DNA of 64,000 nt from CAZKWG01 sp964615375 (GTDB lineage: Bacteria; Myxococcota_A; UBA796; CAZKWG01): positions 99,311 through 163,310 of the forward strand of contig CAZTOW010000018.1 in assembly GCA_964615375.1 (NCBI GenBank). Reading direction: 5' to 3'. The notes below the pieces were generated by a model. The model was not told where the DNA came from, did no database searches, and saw nothing but the letters and a program-made list of their open reading frames with translations. The position numbers and the translations under genes were made by a program. How positions within the stretch are numbered: the stretch's first letter is position 1; the number at the start of each line of letters is the position of its first letter. Shown piece after piece: positions 1-10,700 of the stretch.

Positions 1-317
1 TCCAGCGCGCCCGCGATGGTGGCCCCGCCCAGGCCCGCCAGCGTGATCGTGTGGGCCTCCCCGGGCTCCAGCGCGCTGAGCCCTCGCGAACGGCGCGCCA
101 CGAAGCCCCGCTCCGGGTCGAGGCCCAGCGCCGCGGCGTGCAGGACCGCGCGCGCCAGAGGAGCCTCCGCGCGATCGAGCGCGAAGGCTCGCGGCACCTT
201 GCCGGAGAGCAGGAGCTGAATAGGGAGAAGGCCATGATCGGTCCCGATGTCGGCCATCGGGAGCGCGGGGGGCACGCGGTCGGCGACCGCGCGCAGGCGT
301 GGGGGGAGTCGGATCAT
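1..317 (-). CDS. trmK: tRNA (adenine(22)-N1)-methyltransferase, N-terminal part, runs off left edge
   Basis: Reading leftwards from ATG at 317 the frame stays open to the window edge (105 codons). The protein begins MIRLPPRLRAVADRVP and continues with ADIGTDHGLLPIQL, the SAM-binding motif I of the TrmK family, then ALDRAEAPLARA (motif II region) and later LAGLGGATI, matching the family's conserved AGMGG block. Family members methylate N1 of A22 in tRNA using S-adenosylmethionine in the cytosol. The C-terminal half lies outside the window. It is divergent to the first kinase, with about 60 nt between the starts, so the two genes share a promoter region. Identification rests on motif order; a related Rossmann methyltransferase is the only real alternative. 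Confidence 0.8.
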   Translation of the reverse strand, partial: MIRLPPRLRAVADRVPPALPMADIGTDHGLLPIQLLLSGKVPRAFALDRAEAPLARAVLHAAALGLDPERGFVARRSRGLSALEPGEAHTITLAGLGGATIAGAL

Positions 318-320
318 TCC

Positions 321-349
321 GTGACCCTCGGGTGCGCCAGGAGTAACAT
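321..349 (+). promoter_or_regulatory. candidate sigma70-type promoter for the first kinase operon
   Basis: GTGACC (321-326) and TAACAT (344-349) are separated by 17 nt, each matching 4 of 6 consensus positions. They lie upstream of the GTG at 379, which has a strong GGGAGGAG ribosome site at 366-373. The position between divergent genes fits a promoter, but the match is modest. Confidence 0.35.
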
Positions 350-378
350 CAAGTTGAAAGGGTCAGGGAGGAGCGGGG

Positions 379-3300
379 GTGCAAGGGACCGGGGCGGATC
401 AGGAGCGCGCGGCGGCGACGGGGCGACGGCTCGGGCCCTTCTCCCTGGAGGAGGTCATCGGCCGGGGCGCCAGCGGAGAGGTCTGGCGCGGCCTGCACCA
501 GGACCAGGGCCTGCCCGTGGCGATCAAGGTGCTGAACGCCACGCGCGGCCATGATCCCCAGCTCCTGGAGAGCTTCCGCAACGAGGTCCGGGCCGTGGCC
601 GGGCTGGACCACCCGAGCATCATCGCCGTGCTCGATCACGGCGTGCTCCCGGCTGAGCTCGGCGAGATCGGCCCGCAGGGGGCGCCCTACCTCGTCATGG
701 AGCTGGCCACGGGCGGCTCGCTGAAGAGCCACTGCGGGCGGGTGAGCTGGGACGAGGCCCACGAGGTGCTGGCCGAGCTGCTCAGCGCGCTCGCCCACGC
801 CCACGCCCGCGGCGTCATCCACCGCGACATCAAGCCGGGGAACGTGCTGCTGGGCGGGCTGCGGCCGGGCATCAAGCTGACCGACTTCGGCCTCGCCCAG
901 CTCTTCGAGGTCGGCGGCAACGGCCAGGACGACATCGCCGGCACCCCGGCCTACATGGCGCCGGAGCAGTTCCTGGGCCACATGCGCGATCTGGGGCCCT
1001 GGACCGACCTCTACGCGATCGGGTGCTTCACGTGGGCGCTGGTCTGCGGGTCCCCGCCCTTCGGTCGGCAGAGCCCGCTGGAGGCGCGGCGCGGCCACCT
1101 CTACCGACCGCTCCCGGCCCTGGAGCCGGTGGTCGCGGTGCCCGCGGGCCTGGAGGACTGGCTGCACCGCCTCCTGGAGAAGGACCCGGGCCGCCGCTTC
1201 CGCCGCGCCGCGGACGCGCTCTGGGCGCTCAGCAGCCTGGGCGCGCCGGTCATCCAGCCCACCCGCAGCAGCGACGAGTCCCCCGACGAGAGCCCCACGG
1301 TGCTGGGCACCCACGGCTCCAACACCACGCTCGCCCGCAGCCTCAGCACCTCGGGCCGCCGGCCTCGCAACGCGGACACCACGCTGTCCGGGCGCTTCGA
1401 CGCCGGCGGGCGCACCTGGAAGGACGGCCAGGGCGAGGCCTGGACCCTCACGGGCGAGCAGATCCCCTCGGACCTGGACGAGGAGACCTCGGCCATCGTG
1501 CTGCTCCAGCACGCCCTCCACAACACCCGCCCCCCGCCGCCGCAGGACTGGCGCCGCGAGGGGGAGGGCGAGCGCCCGGTCTGGATGGGGCTGGGGGCCG
1601 TGGGGCTCCACCTCTTCGGCGTGCGCAGCGTGCCGATGATCGGGCGCGGAGCGGAGCGCGACCAGCTGTGGTCGACCCTGCTCGCGGTCTGCCGGGAGGA
1701 GCGCCCAGGGGCGGTGATCCTGGTCGGCCCCGCGGGCTGCGGCAAGACGCGCCTGGCCGAGTGGCTCTGTGAGCGCGCCCACGAGGCCGGCGCCGCCGAC
1801 GTCTTCCGCGCCCTGCACAGCCCGCACGGCGGCCCCAGCCACGGCCTCGCCGCCATGCTCGCCCGCGCCCTGCGCACCCAGGGCCTCGGCCCCGAGGAGA
1901 CCACCCGCCGCGTCCAGCTCTCGCTGGCGATGCAGGGGATCTCGGATCCGGTGGAGGTGGCGACGGTGGCCACCCTGCTCCAGGGGACCGGGGAGTCAGG
2001 GACCGAGGGCGCGCTGCCCCCGGGCGCCGTGCGCTTCTCCAGCCCCATCGAGCGCTACACGGTCCTGCGCCGATTCCTGGTGCGCAGCGCCACCATCCGG
2101 CCCGCGCTGGTCTGGCTGGACGACGTGGCCTGGGGCCTGGACGCGCTGCGCTTCGCCGCGAGCGTGCTGGACGACCCGGACAGCGAGCGCTCCCCCATCC
2201 TCTTCGTGATGACCGCCCGGGAGGAGGCCCTGCCCGAGCACCCGATGGAGGCTGAGCAGCTCGGGCTCCTCGAGCGCCGCCCCGACGTCCAGCGCCTGCA
2301 GGTCGGGCCGCTGGAGCCCGCGCACCACCGGGCGCTGGTCGAGTCGCTGCTGGGGCTGGAGGGCGATCTGGCCGCGCGCGTCGAGGAGCGCACCGCGGGC
2401 AACCCTCTCTTCGCCGTGCAGCTCATCGGCGACTGGGTGGAGCGCGGCCTGCTCATCCCCGGCCCCGGGGGATTCCAGCTCCGCGACGGCGCCTCCATGC
2501 CGCTGCCCGAGGATCTCGCGCACGTCTGGCAGGAGCGCGTGGAGCGCCTGCTTCAGGACCAGCCGGCGTCGCAGATCGCCCGCGAGGCCCTGGAGCTCGC
2601 CGCCACCCTCGGCCAGGACGTGGACCCCGCCGAGTGGGAGGCCTGCTGCCGGGAGGCCGGGCTCGAGGCGCCCTGGCCCCTCATCGACACCCTGGTCTCC
2701 CTGCGCCTGGCCCGCCCCGCCGAGGGCGGCGTCCGCGTGGGCTTCAGCTTCGTCCACGGGATGCTCCGGGAGAGCCTGCTGGCCCACGCCCAGGCCGCCG
2801 GGCGCCTTCAGTCCCACCACCGCTTCGCCGCCGCCGCCCTGATGAGCCTGCGCGAGAGCGAGCCCTGGATCAGCCTCGCCGAGCGCGTCGGGCGCCACCT
2901 CCTGGAGGGCGGCGACCCCGAGGGCGCGCTGACCCCGCTCCTGGAGGCCGCCACGCGGCGCATCTCCGGCGGCGACTACCGGCAGGCGGAGGTCCTGCTC
3001 CTGGAGCGCCAGCAGGCGCTGAAGCTGGCCTTGCTCGCTCCCTCTGACCCGCGCAACGGAGAAGGCGAGATCCCGCTCTCCCGGGCCCTGCACCACCAGG
3101 GGCGCTTCAGCGAGGCCGAGGAGCGCGCGCGACTCCTCGTGCCCCTGGCGGCGCGCTACGGCTGGGCGGAGCTCGGGCGCCTGGGCCGCTTCACCATCGC
3201 CCACCTCACCCGCATGCGGGGGCTCTACGCTGAGGCCATGGCCGAGCAGGAGCGCCTGGAGCCGGAGGCGCGGGCCGCGGGAGATCACGAGCTGCTGCTG

Positions 3301-4068
3301 AAGGTCCTCAAGGAGAAAGGCCGCATCCGGCTGGACCAGGGCGACCTGCTGGCCGCGGCGAGCTGCTTCCAGGAGGCCTACCGCATCTCGCTGACCCTCT
3401 CCTCCATCGAGCTCGAGGCCCTCTGCCTGCGCGACCTCTCCAACCTGCACCTGCGGGCGGGGCGCCACTCGCTGGCCCTGCAGCACATGAAGGCCGCGCG
3501 CGCCCGCTTCGCCCGCTCGGGCAACCGCTGGGGCATCGCCGACGCCTTCAACATGCTGGGGGAGGTGGATCGCGAGCAGGGGCGCCTGGATCGCGCCGAG
3601 GCGCGATACCGTGAGTCCATCGAGCGCTTCTCCGCGATCGGCTCCTTCGACGTCATCATCCCCCGCTTGAACCTCGCCAACGTGCTGCTGCTCCAGGGCC
3701 AGCTGAGCGAGGTCCCCCCGCTGCTGCTGGGCTGCGTGGCCTTCGCCCGACGGCTCCAGAGCCGCAACCTGGAGGCCATGGCCCGCGGGCTGCTGCTGGT
3801 CTACTCGGCCACCGCCCACGACTGGACCGCCTGGGCCCGAGACTGGGCGGCCCTGGAGGCCCTGCTGGCCGAGGCCGACTGCGTGGAGGTGGATCTGGCC
3901 GCCAGCCTGGAGCTCGCCGGCCAGCGCGCCGCCGGGAGCGGGGCCCACGCCGTCGCGCTCGCCGCCATCCGCCTCGCCGCCACCTGCTGGTCGGCCCTGC
4001 GCCGACCCGAGGACGCCGCCCGCGCGAACGCGCTCCTGGACGTGCTTCTCGCCGAGGGCTCGCCTTGA
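379..4068 (+). CDS. Ser/Thr protein kinase - STAND/AAA NTPase - TPR sensor protein (paralogue 1)
   Basis: Cytosolic Hanks-type kinase of 1229 aa; no signal or membrane segment seen. Kinase domain about residues 20-280: Gly loop GRGASGEVW, ATP lysine K50 (VAIK), catalytic D150 in HRDIKPGN, DFG, then GTPAYMAPEQ. A Pro/Ser/Thr-rich linker follows (about 285-400), ending in a QDWR motif. The NTPase module has Walker A GPAGCGKT (K456) and Walker B LVWLDD (D581-D582). The last 500 or so residues are helical TPR-like repeats, for example RWGIADAFNMLGEVDREQGR. The order matches mycobacterial PknK-like and myxobacterial kinase-ATPase-TPR proteins. GTG start chosen for the GGGAGGAG site 5 nt upstream. 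The last four bases overlap the next gene, implying translational coupling. Substrate and ligand cannot be inferred. Confidence 0.93.
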   Translation: MQGTGADQERAAATGRRLGPFSLEEVIGRGASGEVWRGLHQDQGLPVAIKVLNATRGHDPQLLESFRNEVRAVAGLDHPSIIAVLDHGVLPAELGEIGPQGAPYLVMELATGGSLKSHCGRVSWDEAHEVLAELLSALAHAHARGVIHRDIKPGNVLLGGLRPGIKLTDFGLAQLFEVGGNGQDDIAGTPAYMAPEQFLGHMRDLGPWTDLYAIGCFTWALVCGSPPFGRQSPLEARRGHLYRPLPALEPVVAVPAGLEDWLHRLLEKDPGRRFRRAADALWALSSLGAPVIQPTRSSDESPDESPTVLGTHGSNTTLARSLSTSGRRPRNADTTLSGRFDAGGRTWKDGQGEAWTLTGEQIPSDLDEETSAIVLLQHALHNTRPPPPQDWRREGEGERPVWMGLGAVGLHLFGVRSVPMIGRGAERDQLWSTLLAVCREERPGAVILVGPAGCGKTRLAEWLCERAHEAGAADVFRALHSPHGGPSHGLAAMLARALRTQGLGPEETTRRVQLSLAMQGISDPVEVATVATLLQGTGESGTEGALPPGAVRFSSPIERYTVLRRFLVRSATIRPALVWLDDVAWGLDALRFAASVLDDPDSERSPILFVMTAREEALPEHPMEAEQLGLLERRPDVQRLQVGPLEPAHHRALVESLLGLEGDLAARVEERTAGNPLFAVQLIGDWVERGLLIPGPGGFQLRDGASMPLPEDLAHVWQERVERLLQDQPASQIAREALELAATLGQDVDPAEWEACCREAGLEAPWPLIDTLVSLRLARPAEGGVRVGFSFVHGMLRESLLAHAQAAGRLQSHHRFAAAALMSLRESEPWISLAERVGRHLLEGGDPEGALTPLLEAATRRISGGDYRQAEVLLLERQQALKLALLAPSDPRNGEGEIPLSRALHHQGRFSEAEERARLLVPLAARYGWAELGRLGRFTIAHLTRMRGLYAEAMAEQERLEPEARAAGDHELLLKVLKEKGRIRLDQGDLLAAASCFQEAYRISLTLSSIELEALCLRDLSNLHLRAGRHSLALQHMKAARARFARSGNRWGIADAFNMLGEVDREQGRLDRAEARYRESIERFSAIGSFDVIIPRLNLANVLLLQGQLSEVPPLLLGCVAFARRLQSRNLEAMARGLLLVYSATAHDWTAWARDWAALEALLAEADCVEVDLAASLELAGQRAAGSGAHAVALAAIRLAATCWSALRRPEDAARANALLDVLLAEGSP

Positions 4069-7000
4069 TCCGAGCCGGGCCCTTCCTCCTGGAGAGACCT
4101 CTGGGGCGCGGCGGGATGGGCGAGGTCTGGCGAGGGGTCCACGAGCTCCAGGGCCTCGCCGTCGCGGTCAAGGTGCTGACCAGCCACGCCGCGCAGGATC
4201 CCTTCTTCCTCTCGGCCTTCCGCAACGAGGTGCGCGCCGCCGCCGCGCTCAACCACCCGAACGTGGCGGCCGTCTACGACTATGGCCAGCTGCCCGAGGA
4301 GACCGAGCGCCAGAGCGCCGGGCGCCTGCGGGCGGGCAGCCCCTACCTCGTGATGGAGCTCGCCGAGCACGGCAGCCTGGAGCGCCACCTGGGCCGCCTG
4401 CCCTGGGAGGCCGTGCGCGTCCTGCTGCTCTGCCTGCTGGACGCCCTGGCCCACGCCCACGCCCGCGGCGTGGTCCACCGGGACCTGAAGCCGGGCAACG
4501 CGCTCCTGGCGGGGAGCTGGTCGGACGTCAAGCTCACCGACTTCGGGCTGGCCCACCCCTACGCCAGCGGGCGGGCCATCCGCGACGACGAGGGCGCCGT
4601 GGGGACCCCGGCCTACATGGCGCCCGAGCAGTTCGAGAGCGCCTGGCGCGACTATGGGCCGTGGACGGACCTTTATGGACTAGGTTGCCTAGCATACGCC
4701 CTGGTCTCCGGGGAGCCCCCTTTCGGCACCCGACCCCCGACGCACCGCGCGATGGCCGCCCACCTCCTGCTGCCCGCGCCTACGCTGAACCCGCGCTGCG
4801 ACGTCCCCGAGGGCTTCGAGGGCTGGCTGCACGCGCTCCTGGAGAAGGACCCGGCCCGCCGCTTCCAGCGGGCGGCGGACGCGGCCTGGGCCCTCATGCA
4901 GCTCGGCGCGCCCCTGGCGCGGGTCCTGGGCGAGGACGAGGATCCCAGCCTGCGCGGCCTGCCGGGCGAGGGCGGGGACACCTCGCCGCTGGGGATGCTC
5001 ACGCCCCGGCCTGTCGATCCGCCGACCACGCGCCCGCTGGCGCCCACCACGCGGGGCAACCCGACCCAGCCGCTGCCCCCGCGCACCGAGCCGCTCTCCC
5101 CGCCCAGCACCCGCCCCCTCTCCGAGCGGCCGAGCCCGCTGGACGTCCCCGATCCCATCCACCTCCAGCCCCTGGAGCCCCGGCCCTTCGAGGAGCCCCT
5201 CCTGCGGCTCCCTCCCATGCCCGCCACCTGGCGGCGCGGCGGACACGAGGCCGGGCCCGCGCTCGCCGTGCCCCTGCTGCGCGGCGCGGGCCTGGGGCTG
5301 CTGAGCCTGCGGGTGCTGGACATCGTCGGCCGGGAGGTGGAGCGCGACCTGCTCTGGGAGACGCTGGCCCGGGTGCGCCGCATGGGCCGGGCGCGGGCGG
5401 TGGTGCTGATCGGCCCCACGGGCACGGGCAAGAGCCGGATGGCCGAGTGGCTCTGCGAGCGCGCGCACGAGCTCGGCGCCGCCAACATGCTCAAGGCCGA
5501 GCACAGCCCCGAGCCCGCCCCCGGCGAGGGCGTGGTGGCCATGGTCTCCCGCGCGCTGCGCACCAACGGCATGTCCCGCCAGGGGGTGAGCGCCCGCGTG
5601 GCCCGCGCCCTCTCCCGCTGGCGCGAGGGGGACGCCGAGGTCGAGGCCCTCACCGACCTGCTCGCCCCCTCCGTGCTCTCGGCGAACCAGGAGCCCGCGG
5701 GAGACCGCCTCGTCGTCCTGCGCCGCTTCCTCGAGTCCACCGCGCGCGAGCGCCCGGTCGTGGTGTGGCTGGAGGACATCCACTGGAGCGCCGAGGCGGT
5801 GGAGTTCGCCCACCAGCTCCTCGAGGCCCAGGCCTTCTCGCCCTCGGCCGTGCTGCTGCTGGCCACCGTGCGCGAGGACGCCCTCGCCGAGCGCCCCGAG
5901 ATCGCCGCCTCCCTCGACGCGCTGATGGCCCGCCCGGACGTGCGGCGTCTCCAGGTCGCGCCCCTCCCCAGCGAGGCCAGCCTCGGGCTCATCCGCGATC
6001 AGCTCGGGCTGGAGGCGGGGCTGGCCGGGCAGGTGGAGGGGCACGTCGCCGGCAGCCCGCGCTTCGCGGTGGAGCTGGTCGGCGACTGGGCGCAGCGGGG
6101 GCTCCTGGTCCACGGGGACCGTGGCTACCGCCTCGCCGACGGCCACAGCATCGATCTGCCCGACGACCTCTACGCCGTCTGGGACGCGCGGGTGGAGCGC
6201 CTGCTGGCCGGTCGGGACGACGGCGGGAAGGCGGCGCTGGAGCTCGCGGCCGTGCTGGGGCTGGAGGTGGACGGCGCGGAGTGGCGCGAGGCCTGCGCGC
6301 TGGCCGGGCTCCAGCCCCCCTGGGACCTCGTGGAGACCCTGCTGGGCTGGCGCCTGGCCCGCTCCGAGCCGCCGGGGCCCTGGGCGGGCTTCTCCTTCGC
6401 CAGCAGCCTGCTCCGCGAGACCCTGATCCGCCGCGCGCGGGAGGCCGGGCGCTGGCGCGAGCACCACCACATCGCCGCCCGCCTGTTGATGGCCGCCATC
6501 CACCGCGAGGGCCGCCCGCGCCCCGGCCAGACCGAGCGCCTGGGGCGCCACCTCGTCCACGCCGGCCACCCCGAGTCGGGCATCGCCCCGCTGCTCTCCG
6601 CCGCCGAGGAGCGCTTCGAGGCCGGCGAGCTGCACCGCTGCGCCGCGCTGCTGGAGGAGCGCGACCGGGCCATCGCCACCCTCGGCCTGCGCGAGGACGA
6701 CGCCAGGGTCTGCGAGGGCTGGGTGCTGTGGAGCCGCTGCGCGCTGGAGCAGGGCAAGGGTGATCTGGCCGCCGCCTGGGCCGCCCGCGCCGACGAGGCC
6801 GCCAGCCAGAACGGCTGGCCGGAGCTCCGGGCCAAGGCGCTGTGGAGCTGCGCCCGCATCGCCTCCCGCATCGGCGACAACCACGAGGCCGTCACCCTCC
6901 TGGAGGACGCCAAGCGCTGGGCCGCCGCGTCCGGGGACACCGTGCTCCTGGCCAGCTGCCGCCGCGGCCAGGCCGAGGTGCTGCTGGAGCTCGGCCTGCT

Positions 7001-7730
7001 GGACGAGGCGGCCGACGGCTTCGATCGCGCGGCCGAGGAACACGAGGCCAGCGGCGATCCCAGCGAGGTGGCCCGCTGCTGGATCGGCCTCGGGAACGTG
7101 GCCATCCGCGCGGGAGATCCGGCCCGCGCCCGCGGCTTCGCCCTGCGCGCCCTCGGCGCCCTGCACGGCCGCGGGATCCGCTGGCGCGAGGCCGACGCCC
7201 TCCTGCTGCTGGGCGACGTGGCCTGGCAGGAGGGGGACGCCGAGTCCGCCGAGGCCTGGTGGGGGCAGGCGCTGTCGCTGCACCGCGCGCTCCAGACCCG
7301 GCACGTCCCGCTCATCGAGTCGCGCATGGCGCTGGGCGATCTGAGCCGCGGGCGCTTCGAGGAGGCCCGCCGCGTGCTGGAGTCCACGCTGACCATCCTG
7401 GAGCGTCGCGGGCAACGCGGGATGGCCAGCGCGGTACACGCCTGGCTCCTGCCGTGCTACGCGGCGAACGCGGAGTGGTCCTCCTTCGATCGCCACCTGG
7501 CCATCGCGGCGGACATGCTCCAGGAGAACGGTCAGGTGGACGTGTTCATCGCGCGGACCGCGACGCTGGGTGGGGACATCGCGTACACGGCGGGTCAGCA
7601 GGGGCGGGCGCGCATGGCCTGGTCGCTGGCGCTGGAGCAGTGGCTGGTGCTCGGCTGGCGCGACGAGATCCGCTCGCTGAAGCACCTGCTCCGTGAAGAG
7701 CCCAGCCACCTCGAGGATCGCGGACTGTGA
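4065..7730 (+). CDS. Ser/Thr protein kinase - STAND/AAA NTPase - TPR sensor protein (paralogue 2)
   Basis: Second of three overlapping paralogues, 1221 aa. It starts at TTG within the TTGA overlap, so the protein begins almost directly at the kinase fold (IRAGPFLLERPLGRGGMGEVW). Active-site residues are intact: K36 (VAVK), D140 in HRDLKPGN, DFG and GTPAYMAPEQ. The linker is rich in Pro-Thr-Arg. Walker A is GPTGTGKS (K456) and Walker B is VVVWLED, where E570 replaces the first Asp of the usual pair. The helical C-terminus has TPR-like repeats. Codons 203-211 (4671-4697) form a striking run of AT-rich rare codons although the encoded residues are conserved in the paralogues. It ends in a GTGA overlap with the next kinase. 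Confidence 0.93.
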   Translation: MIRAGPFLLERPLGRGGMGEVWRGVHELQGLAVAVKVLTSHAAQDPFFLSAFRNEVRAAAALNHPNVAAVYDYGQLPEETERQSAGRLRAGSPYLVMELAEHGSLERHLGRLPWEAVRVLLLCLLDALAHAHARGVVHRDLKPGNALLAGSWSDVKLTDFGLAHPYASGRAIRDDEGAVGTPAYMAPEQFESAWRDYGPWTDLYGLGCLAYALVSGEPPFGTRPPTHRAMAAHLLLPAPTLNPRCDVPEGFEGWLHALLEKDPARRFQRAADAAWALMQLGAPLARVLGEDEDPSLRGLPGEGGDTSPLGMLTPRPVDPPTTRPLAPTTRGNPTQPLPPRTEPLSPPSTRPLSERPSPLDVPDPIHLQPLEPRPFEEPLLRLPPMPATWRRGGHEAGPALAVPLLRGAGLGLLSLRVLDIVGREVERDLLWETLARVRRMGRARAVVLIGPTGTGKSRMAEWLCERAHELGAANMLKAEHSPEPAPGEGVVAMVSRALRTNGMSRQGVSARVARALSRWREGDAEVEALTDLLAPSVLSANQEPAGDRLVVLRRFLESTARERPVVVWLEDIHWSAEAVEFAHQLLEAQAFSPSAVLLLATVREDALAERPEIAASLDALMARPDVRRLQVAPLPSEASLGLIRDQLGLEAGLAGQVEGHVAGSPRFAVELVGDWAQRGLLVHGDRGYRLADGHSIDLPDDLYAVWDARVERLLAGRDDGGKAALELAAVLGLEVDGAEWREACALAGLQPPWDLVETLLGWRLARSEPPGPWAGFSFASSLLRETLIRRAREAGRWREHHHIAARLLMAAIHREGRPRPGQTERLGRHLVHAGHPESGIAPLLSAAEERFEAGELHRCAALLEERDRAIATLGLREDDARVCEGWVLWSRCALEQGKGDLAAAWAARADEAASQNGWPELRAKALWSCARIASRIGDNHEAVTLLEDAKRWAAASGDTVLLASCRRGQAEVLLELGLLDEAADGFDRAAEEHEASGDPSEVARCWIGLGNVAIRAGDPARARGFALRALGALHGRGIRWREADALLLLGDVAWQEGDAESAEAWWGQALSLHRALQTRHVPLIESRMALGDLSRGRFEEARRVLESTLTILERRGQRGMASAVHAWLLPCYAANAEWSSFDRHLAIAADMLQENGQVDVFIARTATLGGDIAYTAGQQGRARMAWSLALEQWLVLGWRDEIRSLKHLLREEPSHLEDRGL
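4671..4697 (+). other. AT-rich rare-codon patch inside kinase 2, containing a CTAG dyad
   Basis: Nine consecutive codons CTT TAT GGA CTA GGT TGC CTA GCA TAC (12 of 27 bases G/C) break the strongly GC-ending codon use around them. The other kinases encode the equivalent residues with ordinary GC-rich codons. The patch contains the inverted repeat CTAGG-TTG-CCTAG at 4680-4692. Two similar patches lie in kinase 7 and in the YfhO-like gene. Confidence 0.55.
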
Positions 7731-10700
7731 GCCTCATCCCTCTCGGCCCCTTCGACCTCATCGAGCCCATCGGCCGCGGCGGCATGGGCGAGGTCTGGCG
7801 TGGGCTGCACCGGGCGCAGCAGGTCCCCGTGGCGATCAAGGTGCTGACCGCCCGGGGCATGCGGCGCAGCTTCTTCCTCGTGGCCTTCCGCAACGAGGTG
7901 CGCGCGATGGCGGGCCTGGACCACCCGGGCATCGCGCTGGTCTTCGACCACGGCGAGGTCTCGGAGGCGGCGGCGGACCAGTCCGAGGGCGCGCTGATGG
8001 CCGGCAGCCCCTTCCTGGCGATGGAGCTGGCCCACGGCGGCACGCTGAGCCCCTGGTGCGGGCGCCTCGCCTGGATGGAGGTGCGCAAGGTGCTGCTGGC
8101 GCTGCTGGACGCGCTGGCGCACGCCCACGCCCGCGGGGTGATCCACCGCGACCTCAAGCCGGCCAACGTGCTGATCTGCACCGACGAGGACCTGCGACCG
8201 GGGATCAAGCTGGCCGACTTCGGCCTCGCCCACCTGCTGGACCTCGGGGACCGCACGGCCGCCCGCGGGCCCACCGCGGGGACCCCGCACTACATGGCGC
8301 CCGAGCAGGTGCAGGGTCGGCGCCGGGACTACGGGCCCTGGACGGACCTGTACTCGCTGGGCCGGCTGGCGCTGGCGCTGGTCTGGTCCAACCCGGCCCC
8401 CGCGCCGGGCAAGGACAGCCAGGGCACAGCGCTGCCGCTGGGCTTCGACGCGTGGGTGTCCCGACTTCTTCAACCGCAGCCCGAAGATCGCTTCCAGCGG
8501 GCCGCGGACGCCGCGCTGGCCTTGATGGAGCTGGGCGATCCGCCCGCGGAGGCGGTGGACGGCCGCGAGCGCCCCGCGCTGCAGCTCGGCATCGCCGCGG
8601 AGACCTTCGCGCTGACGGGCGTGGAGAGCTCGCTGGTGGGCCGGAACAGCGGCGGGCCGATCACCGACGTGGGGCTGAGCCCGATCTCGCCCAGCCCCCT
8701 GACGCCCGTGACCCCCGTGACCCCCGTGACGCCGCTCAGCTCGCCCTCGCACACGCCCGATGAGCACCTCGGCGAGACGAACACGGCCCAGACCGTGCTC
8801 CAGATCGCCACGGGCGAGGTCGAGCCCTCCGAGCGCCGTGTCCCGCCCACCCCCGCCAGCTGGCGCCGCCCCCAGGCCCAGCCCGCCCCCATGCGCCTGG
8901 TGGGCGCCGGGCTGGGCATCTACGGCCTCCGGGCGATCCCCCTGGTCGATCGCGAGCCGGAGCGCGACGTGCTCTGGGAGGCCATGTCCGGGGTCCGGCA
9001 GCACGGGCGGGCCGCCGCCGTGGTGCTCACCGGACCGGCGGGGGCGGGGAAGAGCCGGCTCGCCGAGTGGCTCTGTGAGCGTTCGCACGAGGTGGGGACC
9101 AGCACGCCCATCCGGGTCACGCACGCCCCGCTGGCGGGCCCCGGCGACGGGATCGCCTCGGCGATCGGCCGCTTCCTGCGCTGCGCCGACCTCGAGCGCG
9201 CCAAGGTGCTCCAGCGCCTGGAGGTCCTCCTGCGCCGCCAGGGGGTCCGCGACCAGGAGGAGTGGCACGCGCTGACCGAGCTCATCTGCCCCGCCATGCC
9301 CTCCGACCTGGAGCCCGGGGTGCAGGCCATCCAGTTCAGCGGCCCCGTCGAGCGCTGGGCGCTGATCCGCCGCGCGCTGGAGCGGGCCAGCGCGGAGCGG
9401 CCGACCCTGCTGTGGATGGACGACGTGCAGTGGGGCCTGGACTCGGTGCTCTTCGCCGAGCACATGCTGGCGGTCCAGGACGAACACCCCCTGCCCGTGC
9501 TGATGGTGCTCACCGCGCGCGACGAGGCCCTGGCCGAGCGACCCTCGGAGGCCGACGCGCTCGAGCAGCTCCTGGCGCACCCGCAGGCGCGGCGCCTGCC
9601 CGTGTCCCTGCTGGAGCCGGAGGCGCACGCCGCCCTCGTGCGCGGCCTGCTGGGTCTCCAGGGCGAGCTGGCCGCCAGCGTGGAGGCGCGCACGGCGGGC
9701 AACCCGATGTTCGCCGTACAGCTGGTGGGCGACTGGGTCCACCGTGGGTTGTTGGAGCCCTCCGAGACCGGCTTCAAGCTGAAGCCCGGCGCGCGGGCCG
9801 ACCTGCCGGACCTGCTGCACAAGGTCTGGGCAGGGCGCGTGGAGTCGGTGCTGCGCGGGCGCCCGGCCTCGCAGGGCGTCTCGCTGGAGCTGGCGGCCGT
9901 GCTGGGGCAGGAGGTCGTCGCCGCCGAGTGGAGCGCCGCCTGCGCGCTGGAGGGCATCACCCCCGCCTACGAGCTGGTGGACGAGCTCCTGGAGCAGCGC
10001 CTGGCCCGCGCGCCGGAGGATCGGCCGGATCTGGGCTGGTCCTTCGCCCACGGCATGATCCGGGAGAGCCTGGAGCGTCGGGCGCGCGACGGCGGGCGGT
10101 GGTGGGCGCACCAGCGCGCCGCCTCCACCATGCTCAAGCGCCGCCTGCAGGGCGCCGAGGGCGGAGTGGGCCGCGATCGCGTGGGCCGCCTCCAGGAGCG
10201 CCTGGGGCGCCACCTCCTGGCGGCCGGCGACCTGGAGGACGCGCTGGAGCCCCTGCTGATCGGGGCGCACGAGCGCTTCTCTTCGGGGGATTACGCGCAC
10301 AGCGCCATGCTGCTCTCCGAGTGGGATCGCGCGGTGGACGGCCTCGAGCTGAGGCCAGGCGATCCCCGGCGCGCCGAGGGCCTGCTGCTCCGGTGCAGCC
10401 TGAGCCGCGTCGCGGGGCGCCTGGAGGAGGCGCGGCGCTACATCGTCCAGGTCCAGGAGATCGCCGAGCGGGCCGGCCTCCCGCGCGTGGCGGCCCTGGC
10501 CCTCCTGGAGCAGGGGAAGGTGGCCTGGAACAGCGCCGACACCGTGGAGGCGATCCGCTCGCTCCAGGCCTGCGAGCAGATCGCCGGGCGCCTGGGAGAC
10601 CGCGGCCTGCGCGGGCGGGCCAGGCTGGATCTGGGCAACCTCCTGCGCTGGCGTGGCGAGCGCGCCCAGGCGGCGAGCTGGCTGCGGCTGGCCGTGGAGG

